Part shown: piece by piece, positions 53,829 to 63,655 of the stretch
Position numbering within the stretch: position 1 is the stretch's first letter
Layout of the letters: the number at the start of each line of letters is the position of its first letter
From: Halanaerobiaceae bacterium ANBcell28
Lineage (GTDB): Bacteria; Bacillota; Halanaerobiia; Halanaerobiales; DTU029
Direction of reading: 5' to 3'
Assembly: GCA_037623315.1 (NCBI GenBank)
Contig: JBBJJH010000019.1
Span: 1-64,000 of the forward strand
DNA: 64,000 nucleotides
Program-made: the position numbers and the translations under genes
The notes under the pieces: generated by a model
What the model was told of the DNA's origin: nothing
Databases searched by the model: none
What the model saw: only the letters and a program-made list of their open reading frames with translations

Positions 53829-55625
53829 CTAAAGCAATTCTTCAAACTTACTTAAAAAGTCTTTAAATGTATCTATAGCCGCCTTAATAGGGTCTGGTGA
53901 TGTCATATCTACTCCTGCTGTTTTTAGTACATTTAAAGGATAATCTGAATCACCACTTTTTAAGAAATCTATGTATCTTTTAACTGCTCCTTCTCCTTCA
54001 TCAAGTATTTTATTAGCAAGTGTAGTAGCAGCAGAAAAACCTGTAGCATATTTATAAACATAAAAATTGTAATAGAAATGAGGGATACGTGCCCACTCTA
54101 GATCTATTTGATCATCAATTTTGATATCTGAACCAAAATAATCAATGTTTAATTGGCGATAAATTTCTTTTAAACATTCAGCTGTTAATGGTGTCCCTTT
54201 CTCTGCTTCTTCATGGATGATTTTTTCAAATTCAGCAAACATGGTTTGACGGAAAACTGTTCCCCTAAATTGCTCTAAATAATGATTAATTAAATATTTC
54301 TTTTTCAATTCATCATCAGTATTTTCAAGTAAATAATGCAATAGTAAAATTTCATTTAAAGTTGAAGCAACTTCAGCAACAAAAATCTTATAATCCGCAT
54401 AAACAAAAGGTTGATTTTCATTTGAATAATATGTATGTAAGGCATGACCCATTTCGTGAGCCAAAGTAAACATGCTATCAAGATTGTCTGTATGATTTAA
54501 TAAGACATAAGGATGAACACCATAGGTTCCAGAAGAATATGCGCCAGATCTTTTTCCTTTATTTTCATATACATCTATCCAGCCAGAATCATACCCTTTT
54601 TGCATAATACTTGAATATTCCTCACCTAAAGGAGCAACTCCTTTCAATACTGTTTCTTTTGCTTCAGAGTAAGGAATTTTAAGATCAAGATTTTTTACCA
54701 GTGGTACGTAAACATCATACATATGTAAATTATCAAGCTCTAAAGCCTTTTTACGAATAGATACATATTGATACATTGCATCAATATTATCTCTCACTGT
54801 GGAAATCAGATTATTATAGACATCTACTGGTACATTATCATTATCAAGAGCTGCTTCTAATGCAGAATTATAGTTTCTGGCTCTAGCATAAAAAATATGG
54901 CTCTTAACTGAAGTATTTAATGTACTAGCAAAGGTATTTTCAAATTCATCATATTTACTGTATAAAGCTTTAAAGGCGTCTTCACGAACCCTTCTATCCT
55001 TATTTTGCATATATTCAATATAGCGACCATGGGTAATTCTGACTTCTTCTCCTTCTCCATCTTCAATTGTCGGGAAAGTAAGGTCAGCATTATTAAGTAT
55101 GCCGAAAATATTACCTGGACCCTGTGCAAGATCCCCGGCCATAGCTAATAGTTTTTCTTCTTGAGCACTTAAAAAGTGATCTTTTTTTCTCATTATATTT
55201 TCCAATAAATGACGATATAATTGCAATTCTTCTTTTTCTTCTAAATACTTCTCCATATCTTCTTTCGAAAGGGATACTATTTCTGGTACCATAAAAGAAA
55301 TAGCACTATTAACTTCATTATAAAGACTTTGTGCTCTGTTATTTATTCCCTGATAAGTTTGGTTCCCTGTATCCTCATCATGTCTCATGTGGGAATAAGC
55401 ATATAGTCTTGATACAAGCTCTTCGATTTTTAAAATTAGTTCAATCCCCTCATACAATTTCTCACTAGAAGAAACTAATTGACTTTTATAGTTTTCTACT
55501 TCCTTTAACATTTCTTTAACTTTATTAAAATCTTTTTCCCATTCTTCATCAGATTTATAGATACTTTCTAAATTCCACTTATGTTGATCATCAACTTCGT
55601 TTCTAGATGGTAATTCTTTAGCCAT
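53829..55625 (-). CDS. pepF: Oligoendopeptidase F
   Basis: PepF is a cytoplasmic M3 zinc endopeptidase cutting oligopeptides of about 7-17 residues. The HEMGHALHTYYS motif lies near residue 385, with the further Glu ligand about 28 residues later in VAEVASTLNEILLL. The N-terminal helical domain is complete. Length is 598 residues. AGGAGG precedes the ATG. The gene overlaps the upstream alkyltransferase gene by a few bases, suggesting one unit fad-ogt-pepF. Confidence 0.96.
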   Translation of the reverse strand: MAKELPSRNEVDDQHKWNLESIYKSDEEWEKDFNKVKEMLKEVENYKSQLVSSSEKLYEGIELILKIEELVSRLYAYSHMRHDEDTGNQTYQGINNRAQSLYNEVNSAISFMVPEIVSLSKEDMEKYLEEKEELQLYRHLLENIMRKKDHFLSAQEEKLLAMAGDLAQGPGNIFGILNNADLTFPTIEDGEGEEVRITHGRYIEYMQNKDRRVREDAFKALYSKYDEFENTFASTLNTSVKSHIFYARARNYNSALEAALDNDNVPVDVYNNLISTVRDNIDAMYQYVSIRKKALELDNLHMYDVYVPLVKNLDLKIPYSEAKETVLKGVAPLGEEYSSIMQKGYDSGWIDVYENKGKRSGAYSSGTYGVHPYVLLNHTDNLDSMFTLAHEMGHALHTYYSNENQPFVYADYKIFVAEVASTLNEILLLHYLLENTDDELKKKYLINHYLEQFRGTVFRQTMFAEFEKIIHEEAEKGTPLTAECLKEIYRQLNIDYFGSDIKIDDQIDLEWARIPHFYYNFYVYKYATGFSAATTLANKILDEGEGAVKRYIDFLKSGDSDYPLNVLKTAGVDMTSPDPIKAAIDTFKDFLSKFEELL

Positions 55626-56124
55626 AATTAACTCGCCTCCTATATTTTTTCTCGTGATTCAATAACCATTTCTTTCGTTCAATTCCACCAAGATAACCAG
55701 TCATCTCTCCATTTGAAGCAATTACGCGATGACAAGGAATAATAATTGGTAAGCGATTACAATTATTTGCATTACCCACAGCTCTAGCAGCTTTAGAAGA
55801 ACCTATAATTTTAGCAATTTCACCATATGTAATATATTCACCATATGGTATTTTCATTACTTCTTTCCATACTTTTATTTGAAATTCTGTACCTCTTAAA
55901 ATAATCGGCACTTCAAATTCTTTTAACTTTCCTGTAAAATAATCATTTAATTCTTCAAAAATATATTTATATATAGTATAATCAGTGGTTCTAATATTTA
56001 CATGATCATTATTTCTTTTTCTTCCATCGTAGAAAGAAATATCATAAATACCTCTAGCTGTAAAATATATATTTAAAATTCCTAAAGGAGACGGATATTT
56101 AAAATAAGAATAAGAATCATCCAT
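55618..56124 (-). CDS. ogt: Methylated-DNA--protein-cysteine methyltransferase
   Basis: This is a suicide repair protein that takes the methyl group from O6-methylguanine. The active cysteine is in IIPCHRVIASNGEMTGYLGG, and the DNA-binding segment YGEIAKIIGSSKAARAVG precedes it. The best start is the ATG at 56124 with GAGGTGA upstream; it overlaps the stop of the FAD enzyme gene. Length is 168 residues. The N-terminal Ada-type domain is absent, so it is the Ogt type. Confidence 0.95.
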   Translation of the reverse strand: MDDSYSYFKYPSPLGILNIYFTARGIYDISFYDGRKRNNDHVNIRTTDYTIYKYIFEELNDYFTGKLKEFEVPIILRGTEFQIKVWKEVMKIPYGEYITYGEIAKIIGSSKAARAVGNANNCNRLPIIIPCHRVIASNGEMTGYLGGIERKKWLLNHEKKYRRRVNYG

Positions 56125-58018
56125 TATATTCACCTCTATAAAACATTAAGTACTCAGAATTATAATTTTGCTGTAAAAATGATGATATTATTATATAAGC
56201 TTCACTACGATTCAAAATACGATCTTCTTCTATCTTAACTTGGATAAGCTCAGGAATAAGCTCTAAGTCAATAGCTTTTTGATAAATTTCTTCTTGACTA
56301 AGATCAGCTATTCTTTGACTTGCGGCAACTAGTAATAACATAGCTGCTTGATTCCTTGTAAGATCCTGGTAAGTACTCATAGTTTCAAGACCACCTGGAA
56401 CCCATTCGTAAAATATAGCTGAATCCTGTTGTTTAAGGCCTTTTATAATAATATGAGCAAACTCCTTTTCACTTATACTTGAATCAAGCTTAAAATCATT
56501 ATTATATCCACCAATAATCAAACCCCATGATAAAAGATATTCAATATGCTCTGAAATATTTTTATCATGATATCTAAGATTACGTGTTAAAGCACCTTCC
56601 CAGACTTTATAGCTTTCAATATCATTTAAAATACCTAATTCTCTTTGTAGTTTCTCAATAATTTCGTGATTATCTATTAATTCAGAAATATTTTTTTGTT
56701 GATCTATTGCATAAGCAGATAAAATTCCAGCTGCTTCAGCTGCAGACATACCTGTTGGTAATACTCTAGCACTGGCAGCAGCTAAAGAACTATAGCCTGA
56801 ACTTCTACCTACTACCATTAGATTATCTATTCCAAGAGGGATCATTGATCCAATAGGCAAACCATATACTATCGGATTAAATAGAACAAAACCTTTATAA
56901 TCTGGACTTGAAGCTTGGTAATCAAGAGGATATGAAGCTAAGGCAATTGTATCATTAGGAATTCTATTATTAAAAACATCCTCTACTCTTAGCTGCTCTT
57001 TTGATATCATATGACGACTTTCTCGAACATATAGTTCATCTGGAAAAGCTAATAAACTAGCATTTTCAAAGCCTGCTAAGTTTTCCTGTAAAAATTTAAG
57101 AACATGTTTTGCTTCTTCTTGTCCCCTCTGATGAGCTAGGGCAAGAGAATCTGGATTAGTAGGTTCTACGTCAAATATTAGTAAAGCATTTATATAAACT
57201 TCACTAAGGTCCCCTTCTTCCTCAATTACTATATTCAAACCACGCATTTTAGTGTTTTTATCTACTGGCTGATATAGACTTCCAATTTCAACAAAACCCC
57301 AAGCGTGACCTTTATCCATAAATGAAGGCCCAAACTTATTTGTTCTTACATCCTGAGCTAATTTTGCCCAGTTTACTCCATCCATATGCATAACAAGTGT
57401 TACACACATATGCCGATCGGGCAAACCAATATCAGCACCACCATCAAAGAAAGGAACTCCAGCCAGATAAGCAAGATCAGCATCCTGGCTGGCATCAATA
57501 AGAACTTCTGCAATTATTTTTTTTCTCCCTGCTTCACTTTCTATTATTAGAGACTTAAGATCTTTATTCTTGGGTATTGTTTCTATTATTTGAACATTTC
57601 TATATATCTTTAGATTTTCTTCAGCAAGTAACATATCTTCAAATACCTCAGTAGCTTTACTTATAGAGAAGGTAACCTTTCCACCGACTCTTTTATGCCA
57701 TTCTGCAAATAAACCCCTATTAATACTATTTCCTTGAGGACCATGATTTATATCGATAAAATTGAGTCCGCCATAGGTCATTAAGCCACCAGCTTGTTCA
57801 TTGTCGATTAAAATAACTGTATCAATTCCCTGTCTGGCCGCAGCAACAGCTGCCATTACAGCCTCTGGTTCACCACCATATACTGCAAGTGGATAGTATT
57901 CTTCACTTATTTCAGCAGACTTTATTCCTTGAGAATACATGAATGATAACGACAAAACAAGAATTAGAGTAAATAAAGACCTTAAAAAAACTAAGGTCTT
58001 TTTATTATAAGATAACAT
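56117..58018 (-). CDS. Exported FAD-dependent oxidoreductase with SLH-like C-terminus
   Basis: This 633-residue protein starts at 58018 (ATG after ACAGGAGG). Residues 8-32 form a Sec-like signal (TLVFLRSLFTLILVLSLSF) without a twin-arginine motif. An FAD_oxidored (PF12831-like) domain follows: LAVYGGEPEAVMAAVAAARQ with GGEPEA in the place of the usual glycine motif, the EQAGGLMTYGGLN segment and the family IDASQDADLAYLAGVPF. Residues about 490-528 (YLLSWGLIIGGYNNDFKLDS) look like an S-layer homology domain, and a weaker copy follows. I infer a secreted enzyme bound to the cell surface. Substrate unknown; family members are often annotated as xanthan-lyase-like without proof. Confidence 0.8.
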   Translation of the reverse strand: MLSYNKKTLVFLRSLFTLILVLSLSFMYSQGIKSAEISEEYYPLAVYGGEPEAVMAAVAAARQGIDTVILIDNEQAGGLMTYGGLNFIDINHGPQGNSINRGLFAEWHKRVGGKVTFSISKATEVFEDMLLAEENLKIYRNVQIIETIPKNKDLKSLIIESEAGRKKIIAEVLIDASQDADLAYLAGVPFFDGGADIGLPDRHMCVTLVMHMDGVNWAKLAQDVRTNKFGPSFMDKGHAWGFVEIGSLYQPVDKNTKMRGLNIVIEEEGDLSEVYINALLIFDVEPTNPDSLALAHQRGQEEAKHVLKFLQENLAGFENASLLAFPDELYVRESRHMISKEQLRVEDVFNNRIPNDTIALASYPLDYQASSPDYKGFVLFNPIVYGLPIGSMIPLGIDNLMVVGRSSGYSSLAAASARVLPTGMSAAEAAGILSAYAIDQQKNISELIDNHEIIEKLQRELGILNDIESYKVWEGALTRNLRYHDKNISEHIEYLLSWGLIIGGYNNDFKLDSSISEKEFAHIIIKGLKQQDSAIFYEWVPGGLETMSTYQDLTRNQAAMLLLVAASQRIADLSQEEIYQKAIDLELIPELIQVKIEEDRILNRSEAYIIISSFLQQNYNSEYLMFYRGEYNG

Positions 58019-58083
58019 TAAATTCCTCCTGTTCAAATATAGACTATACTAAAGTTTATTAAAAGAATTAAACGATACCTAAA

Positions 58084-59475
58084 CTAGAATTTAGCATTTC
58101 CTGGTGTTCTAGGGAAAGGTATAACGTCCCTAATATTACTCATCCCAGATATATACATTAAGATTCTTTCAAAACCTAAGCCAAAACCTGAATGTGGTAC
58201 AGTACCATATTTTCGTAATTCCAGGAACCAATAATATTCTTCAACATCCATATCCTGTTTCTTCATTCTGTCTAATAAAACATCATAACGTTCTTCTCTT
58301 TGACTTCCCCCAATAATTTCTCCAACTTTTGGAACAAGACAATCTACTGCACGGACTGTCTTATTGTCATCATTTACTTTCATATAAAAAGCTTTAATAT
58401 CTTTAGGATAGTCTGTAACCATAATTGGTTTTTTGAAATATTTTTCCGTTAGATATCTTTCATGTTCTGATTGTAAATCAATACCCCAGGATACTGGAAA
58501 CTCAAATTTCTCATCAGCTTTTTCTAAAATTTCAATAGCCTCAGTATAAGTTACTCTACCAAAATCAACATTTATAATATCTTCTAATACTTTAATTCTA
58601 CCTTTATCTATCCATTTATTAAAAAACTCCATCTCCTCAGGAGCATTTTCTAAAGCATAATTAAATAGATATTTAATAAAATCTTCAATAATATCCATCA
58701 TTTCATCTAGTTCACAAAAAGCCATCTCTGGCTCAATCATCCAGAACTCAGAAGCATGACGTGATGTATTTGAATTTTCAGCTCTGAAAGTAGGACCAAA
58801 AGTATAAACATCTCCTATAGCAGTTGCTAGAATCTCACCTTCCAACTGACCACTTACTGTAAGACCTGCCTTTTCTCCAAAAAAATCTTCTTTATAATCA
58901 ACGTTACCCTTATCATCTAAAGGCAAGTTATTCATATCAAGAGACGTAACCTGAAACATATCACCTGCACCCTCTGCATCACCAGTTGTGATAATAGGAG
59001 AATGAATATAATAAAAATCACGTTCCTTAAAATATGTATGAATTGCCTGAGCTAGCTTGCTACGAAATCTATTTACAACACCGAAAGTATTAGTTCTTGG
59101 ACGTAAATGAGCATTTTCCCTTAGAAAATCAAATGAATGACGTTTTTTTTGTAATAAATAATCAGATGGTGCTTCACCTAATACTATAATCTTTTCTGCC
59201 TTCATTTCAACACTTTGTTCTCTACCCTCTATTTCTTCTAAATAACCACATACTTTCAAACTAGCACCAGTACTAATATCATCTAAAGGGAACTTTTCTG
59301 GGTCAAGAACAACAATCTGTAAATTCTTTAAAGAACTCCCATCATTTAATTCTAAAAACGCTATATTTTTAGAAACCCTTTTAGTTCTCACCCAGCCTAA
59401 TACTACTACATCTCCTTTTTCCTCAATTCCTTTGTATAAAATATCTTTAATCTTACTTCGTTTAAAATAATCCAT
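58084..59475 (-). CDS. asnS: Asparaginyl-tRNA synthetase
   Basis: This class IIb synthetase charges tRNA-Asn. It has an N-terminal OB-fold anticodon domain (VVVLGWVRTKRVSKNIAFLEL), motif 2 around FRAENSNTSRHASEFWMIE and motif 3 GFGLGFERILMYISG. The RDVIPFPRTPG ending separates AsnS from AspS. The ATG at 59475 has GGGAGGAG upstream and is preferred over a TTG at 59493. Length is 463 residues. Direct charging implies no need for the GatCAB route to Asn-tRNA. Confidence 0.97.
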   Translation of the reverse strand: MDYFKRSKIKDILYKGIEEKGDVVVLGWVRTKRVSKNIAFLELNDGSSLKNLQIVVLDPEKFPLDDISTGASLKVCGYLEEIEGREQSVEMKAEKIIVLGEAPSDYLLQKKRHSFDFLRENAHLRPRTNTFGVVNRFRSKLAQAIHTYFKERDFYYIHSPIITTGDAEGAGDMFQVTSLDMNNLPLDDKGNVDYKEDFFGEKAGLTVSGQLEGEILATAIGDVYTFGPTFRAENSNTSRHASEFWMIEPEMAFCELDEMMDIIEDFIKYLFNYALENAPEEMEFFNKWIDKGRIKVLEDIINVDFGRVTYTEAIEILEKADEKFEFPVSWGIDLQSEHERYLTEKYFKKPIMVTDYPKDIKAFYMKVNDDNKTVRAVDCLVPKVGEIIGGSQREERYDVLLDRMKKQDMDVEEYYWFLELRKYGTVPHSGFGLGFERILMYISGMSNIRDVIPFPRTPGNAKF

Positions 59476-59704
59476 AAAAAAATCTCCTCCCAAAACACTT
59501 TAATTCTTATTTTTAATTATTTTAATTATTTTTATAAGTTTAACCATTTAATATAGTTCTTTATGAACTCTAAAATACCTGCAATTAATTTTACTAAATC
59601 AAATATTTTCTCTTAGTTTACCAATTATTGAGTAAAAAATACCCAAAAAGACTATTTTTATTCAACTCCAAATTTTAATAGCTATAATTAAACATATTTC
59701 TCGT

Positions 59705-60082
59705 TTATTTTACTTTATTTATAGACCGAGTAGCTACTACATCTATTCCTGTTTCCATAAAATTTTCAATTATTATATCAGAAATATTTATTGATGCTTC
59801 TACTTCTATTTTTGCAATTTCTTTCATAGCATCCATAAGAATATCTTTAGGTATTGGAGCTGATGTCTTGACAGATAGCAAAGGAAGAAAAGCGTTTTTT
59901 ATTCTAACTGTTGTTGTTAAAATTCTAGAAGGGTTTTCGAACTCTTCTTCTGCATATTCTTTACCAGCAGAACAATCACATCCAAATATCCCCTTTATCT
60001 TTCCGTTCATACTTTCAACTGTAATCTGACATCCTTTTGGACAAGATATACATATTATATTAGTTCGACACAAAACTCTCAC
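59705..60082 (-). CDS. DUF1667 protein of the glycerol-3-phosphate oxidase operon
   Basis: This 125-residue protein has a cysteine cluster at the N-terminus (ICISCPKGCQITVE, then GCDCSAGKEYAEEE) typical of DUF1667, probably an Fe-S electron-transfer subunit. It is the third gene after a GlpA-like and an FAD oxidoreductase gene, the standard Firmicute arrangement. The start is uncertain: GTG at 60082, or TTG at 60073 nearer the family N-terminus. Both overlap the end of the upstream gene, showing tight coupling. Confidence 0.9.
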   Translation of the reverse strand: MRVLCRTNIICISCPKGCQITVESMNGKIKGIFGCDCSAGKEYAEEEFENPSRILTTTVRIKNAFLPLLSVKTSAPIPKDILMDAMKEIAKIEVEASINISDIIIENFMETGIDVVATRSINKVK

Positions 60083-61406
60083 TTCCTTCCTTAATTACAG
60101 ATATTCTAATCTTATCTAACACTTTTTTGAAGTCTTTTTTTGTCAAAACAATTTTAAGCATTTCGCTAGGATGTACTATATCTTTTTTATATGAATTTAT
60201 CAGATTATTATCTTGATCTAAAATAAGAATATTTACATTATTAAGAGGTTTTTCTACTCTAAAAAAGAGATTTACAAACTTTCTATTTAAATCGTGATAT
60301 TTAATATACTGGGGAACAATATACTGTACATTTTTTTCAGGAATTAAATCAATAGGATTTTCTCGTTCCTTTAATTCTTTATTTATATATTTTTCAGCAG
60401 CATTTACAGCTATCTCTGCTTCAGTAGATACATAATCTACTAAATCATGAACATGAAGAACATTTCCACAGGCAAAAACGCCTTTTATGCTAGTCATTCT
60501 ATATTCATCGACTACAGGACCATTCGTAATTTTATCAATCTTAACTCCTAAGTCCCTAGATAACTCATTTTCTGGTATTAGACCAACTGAAAAGAGTATA
60601 GTATCACATTCTATATCCTCATCTGCTCCATCTATAGGATTCAAATTTTCATCTACTTCGCTAATTATAACACTTTCAACCCTATCTTTTCCCTTAATTT
60701 CAGTAATTGTATGCGATAGCTTTAAGGGAATATCAAAGTCATCTAGACACTGTACTTTATTACGCATTAAACCTGAAGAATATGGCATAATCTCAAGGAC
60801 AGCTTTTACTTCAGCTCCTTCCAGAGTCATTCTTCTAGCCATTATCATACCTATATCTCCTGAACCTAGAACGATTACGTCTTTTCCAGGCATATATCCT
60901 TCGATATTAATATATCTTTGTGCTGTTCCCGCCGAGAATACCCCTGCTGGTCTAGTACCAGGAATTCTAATAGCTTCCCGAGTTCTTTCTCGACAACCCA
61001 TTGCTAATATTACAGCGTTTGCTTTAATATTTAATAAACCATCTTCCCTATTTATAGCTATAATGTTTTTAAAATCCTTATTCTCAATATTGCTTTTATT
61101 AGTCTTTTTATTATCTAAACTCCAATTTTCATTATTGCTAATCCCTATAACCATAGTTTCAGTTTTATATTCGATATCCTGGGTTTTAATCTTTTCTATA
61201 AATCGAGATGCGTATTCTGGGCCAGTTAATTCTTCTTTAAAATATTCCAGTCCAAAACCATTATGAATGCATTGTTGTAAAATGCCTCCTAGATATCTAT
61301 CTCTTTCCAATACCAATATCTTCTTTAAACCATTCTCTTTTGCTTTTAAGGCTGCTGCCAAACCTGCTGGTCCTCCACCTATAATAACAAGTTGATAATT
61401 TTTCAT
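60060..61406 (-). CDS. NAD(P)/FAD-dependent oxidoreductase (GlpB-like partner)
   Basis: This 448-residue pyridine nucleotide-disulphide reductase-like flavoprotein has the FAD motif IIGGGPAGLAAALKAKENG and the NAD(P) motif VIVLGSGDIGMIMARR. VFACGNVLHVHDLVD binds the flavin end. The redox CxxC is absent, so it is not a disulphide reductase. The ATG overlaps the stop of the GlpA-like gene (ATGA), and DUF1667 follows by overlap. Together the three genes are predicted to oxidise glycerol 3-phosphate and pass electrons on. Confidence 0.9.
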   Translation of the reverse strand: MKNYQLVIIGGGPAGLAAALKAKENGLKKILVLERDRYLGGILQQCIHNGFGLEYFKEELTGPEYASRFIEKIKTQDIEYKTETMVIGISNNENWSLDNKKTNKSNIENKDFKNIIAINREDGLLNIKANAVILAMGCRERTREAIRIPGTRPAGVFSAGTAQRYINIEGYMPGKDVIVLGSGDIGMIMARRMTLEGAEVKAVLEIMPYSSGLMRNKVQCLDDFDIPLKLSHTITEIKGKDRVESVIISEVDENLNPIDGADEDIECDTILFSVGLIPENELSRDLGVKIDKITNGPVVDEYRMTSIKGVFACGNVLHVHDLVDYVSTEAEIAVNAAEKYINKELKERENPIDLIPEKNVQYIVPQYIKYHDLNRKFVNLFFRVEKPLNNVNILILDQDNNLINSYKKDIVHPSEMLKIVLTKKDFKKVLDKIRISVIKEGSESFVSN

Positions 61407-62893
61407 AACTTTTCACCAGCCATCTTGGAAAGTAACATTTCTTTTGTTCTGGCAAATAATAAGCATGAACCTTTACCTTTTTTACTCACTTTCAGAGGAG
61501 ATATATTTAATTCTTTAGCCAGAATTTCAAGTACACGAGGCTGGCAAAAGCCTCCTTGACATCTTCCAGTACCCGTTCTAGTTCTTCTTTTAACAGCATC
61601 TATACTCGTGGCCGGCACTGGTCTATTTATAGCATGAATTATTTCACCCTTACTTACTTTTTCACAACGACAGACAATCTCAGCAAAGTCAGGATTTTCT
61701 GCAATAATTTCCTGCCAATTATAGTAATCGGTCCTATAAAGCCTTTTTTTAGGAGTTAAAGTCTCTTTAAAGTTTTTTTTAAATGATAAATCAATATCTC
61801 TTTTTAATTCATGATTGTACTCATGCAAAATATCTAGCAACATCTCAGCAATAGCAGGGGCAGCACTTAAACCCGGTGATTGAATTCCCGCTACATTAAT
61901 CAAACCCTCTAATCCTTTTGAGGCAGCTATGATGAAATCATTTGATTTTTCTTTTGCTCGAATACCAGAAAATGAATTAATAATATCAAGTCTTTTCAAA
62001 TCAGGGACTAATTTTTTGGCTGATTCAAAGACTTCGTTCAAAGCAACTTTACTTGTGCTTAAATCTTTTTTATCTTTTGTCTCCTCAGCATTTGGCCCAA
62101 TCATTAAATTCCCGTGTACTGTAGGGGTTATTAATATTCCTTTTGATACCTTAGAAGGGGTTGGGAATAATATATGTGTCACAAAATTACCCCAGTTCTT
62201 ATCATAAAGGTGATATTCACCTTTTCGTAAGCTATATTCAATCTTTGTATCATTAGAATAATTAGCTATTTCATCAGCAAAAAGACCGGCAGCATTAATT
62301 ACATATGAAGCATAGAAATCTCCAGTATTTGTTTTAACACCCTGAATTCTTCCCTTTTCTTCAATTATATCTCTTACTTCGGTTTCTAGCATAACTTTGC
62401 CTCCATTAATAACAGCATTGTCTGCCAGCGCTATTGTAAGTTCATAACTTGATACTATTCCAGCGCTAGGAGCATAAAGACCGTATTTTGCTTTAGGATT
62501 CAGATTAGGCTCTTTTTCTAACAATTCATCTCTACTTAATATTTTAAGACCCTTTATACCTAATTTTTCTCCATTTTCTTTTTCCCATTTTAATTGTTTA
62601 AGCTCATCTTCATTAAATGCAATTACTAATGAACCAATCCTTTTAAATGGAACGTCAAGGTCTGCGCAAAGCTTATCAAACTGAGGGTTAGCTTTAACAT
62701 TTAATCTGGCTTTTAATGTGTCAGCAGGGGAGTTATAACCAGCATGAACAATTCCAGAATTGGCCTTACTACTACCCATGGCCACATCATCTTCTTTTTC
62801 CAACAATACAATTTCCAAATTATAACGGGATAGTTCGCGAGCTATTGCAGTTCCCACTACACCTCCACCAATTATAAGAATATCACATTTCAT
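61403..62893 (-). CDS. Glycerol-3-phosphate dehydrogenase-like FAD oxidoreductase (GlpA type)
   Basis: This FAD-dependent enzyme of the DAO/GlpA family is predicted to oxidise glycerol 3-phosphate to dihydroxyacetone phosphate. It starts CDILIIGGGVVGTAIARELS, contains the family blocks SKANSGIVHAGYNSP and IQSPGLSAAPAIAEM, and ends with a BFD-like [2Fe-2S] domain (CRCEKVSKGE and GTGRCQGGFCQPR). The ATG at 62893 follows TTAGGAGG and is preferred over the start at 62935. Length is 496 residues. It is the first gene of the operon, and a large branched palindrome lies just upstream. Confidence 0.9.
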   Translation of the reverse strand: MKCDILIIGGGVVGTAIARELSRYNLEIVLLEKEDDVAMGSSKANSGIVHAGYNSPADTLKARLNVKANPQFDKLCADLDVPFKRIGSLVIAFNEDELKQLKWEKENGEKLGIKGLKILSRDELLEKEPNLNPKAKYGLYAPSAGIVSSYELTIALADNAVINGGKVMLETEVRDIIEEKGRIQGVKTNTGDFYASYVINAAGLFADEIANYSNDTKIEYSLRKGEYHLYDKNWGNFVTHILFPTPSKVSKGILITPTVHGNLMIGPNAEETKDKKDLSTSKVALNEVFESAKKLVPDLKRLDIINSFSGIRAKEKSNDFIIAASKGLEGLINVAGIQSPGLSAAPAIAEMLLDILHEYNHELKRDIDLSFKKNFKETLTPKKRLYRTDYYNWQEIIAENPDFAEIVCRCEKVSKGEIIHAINRPVPATSIDAVKRRTRTGTGRCQGGFCQPRVLEILAKELNISPLKVSKKGKGSCLLFARTKEMLLSKMAGEKL

Positions 62894-62923
62894 CAAACAA
62901 CCTCCTAATTTTATAGAATAGAA

Positions 62924-63019
62924 AGAGAGAACCATATTAACAATTGTTTAAGCATTATAATAAAATGCTTAAACAAGAAAGCTAATTTAGCTTTATTTGT
63001 TAATAAATGGTTCTCTCTT
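62924..63019 (-). promoter_or_regulatory. 96-bp branched palindrome in the leader of the glycerol operon
   Basis: Outer perfect 13-bp arms are AAGAGAGAACCAT (62924-62936) and ATGGTTCTCTCTT (63007-63019). The arms continue imperfectly inward (ATTACAA with TTGTTAAT). Two inner hairpins lie within: TTGTTTAAGCATT / AATGCTTAAACAA (13 bp, loop seven) and AAAGCTA / TAGCTTT (7 bp). The RNA would form a three-way junction ending about 30 bases before the GlpA-like ATG. It may be a regulatory leader or a small miniature element; no promoter was clearly placed. Confidence 0.75.
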
Positions 63020-63106
63020 ATTTTCTACCATTTAGGTCTCTATTCACTTCTCTTATTTTAAATATATTAAAAATATGAGTAAGTATGAATTAAAAGATTT
63101 TAATTT

Positions 63107-63616
63107 TTATATTTCATCATCATAAAAGCTAGCTAGAATTTCTCCAAAATATAAAGTGTGATAATTTCCTTCTGTATACCATTTCTCATTATAGTCAATA
63201 TCTAAATCTTTAGGGTCCATCTCCTGTTTGAATTTTATCTTACATTCATAATGAAGATCGCAGCCAGCTACTAATGGAACTGCTACTTTTTTGCCTGGAA
63301 TGGCTTTTAAATTACATTCCTGAAACTTATCATAATCTCTGCCTGACTTAGTACCACAAAACTTCAACTCATCTTTCATATTATTAGAAAAAGGAATACT
63401 AACAGTAAATTCATCGTTTTTTTCCATAAACTCATAAGTATAGCGAGAGCCTCTAACCATTACCATGAAAACGGGCTTTCCCCAGATAAAGCCAATATTA
63501 CCCCAGCCGATTGTCATAGTGTTGACCTTATCTCCATCTTTAACAGTTAAAAACGCTCCTTGTGATAATCCTTGAATTGCTTCTTCTGCATATTGATTAT
63601 ATCTAACTTCTCTCAT
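63107..63616 (-). CDS. Flavin reductase family protein (flavoredoxin-like)
   Basis: This 169-residue protein has the FMN-binding split-barrel fold. QGAFLTVKDGDKVNTMTIGW, then VMVRGSRYTYEFMEKNDEF and SIPFSNNMKDELKFCGTKSGRDYDK are typical of the flavin reductase/flavoredoxin family of anaerobes. Members bind FMN and pass electrons among small redox proteins. SD GGGGTG precedes the ATG. It has its own promoter with a striking dyad over the -35. Confidence 0.9.
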   Translation of the reverse strand: MREVRYNQYAEEAIQGLSQGAFLTVKDGDKVNTMTIGWGNIGFIWGKPVFMVMVRGSRYTYEFMEKNDEFTVSIPFSNNMKDELKFCGTKSGRDYDKFQECNLKAIPGKKVAVPLVAGCDLHYECKIKFKQEMDPKDLDIDYNEKWYTEGNYHTLYFGEILASFYDDEI

Positions 63617-63655
63617 AAATACACCCCATCACTATTATATTTTATCTTTTTTGCA

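Noticed and set aside
60487-61266. 259-residue plus-strand ORF
   Set aside because: Lies entirely antisense to a clear FAD oxidoreductase and has no family features or RBS.
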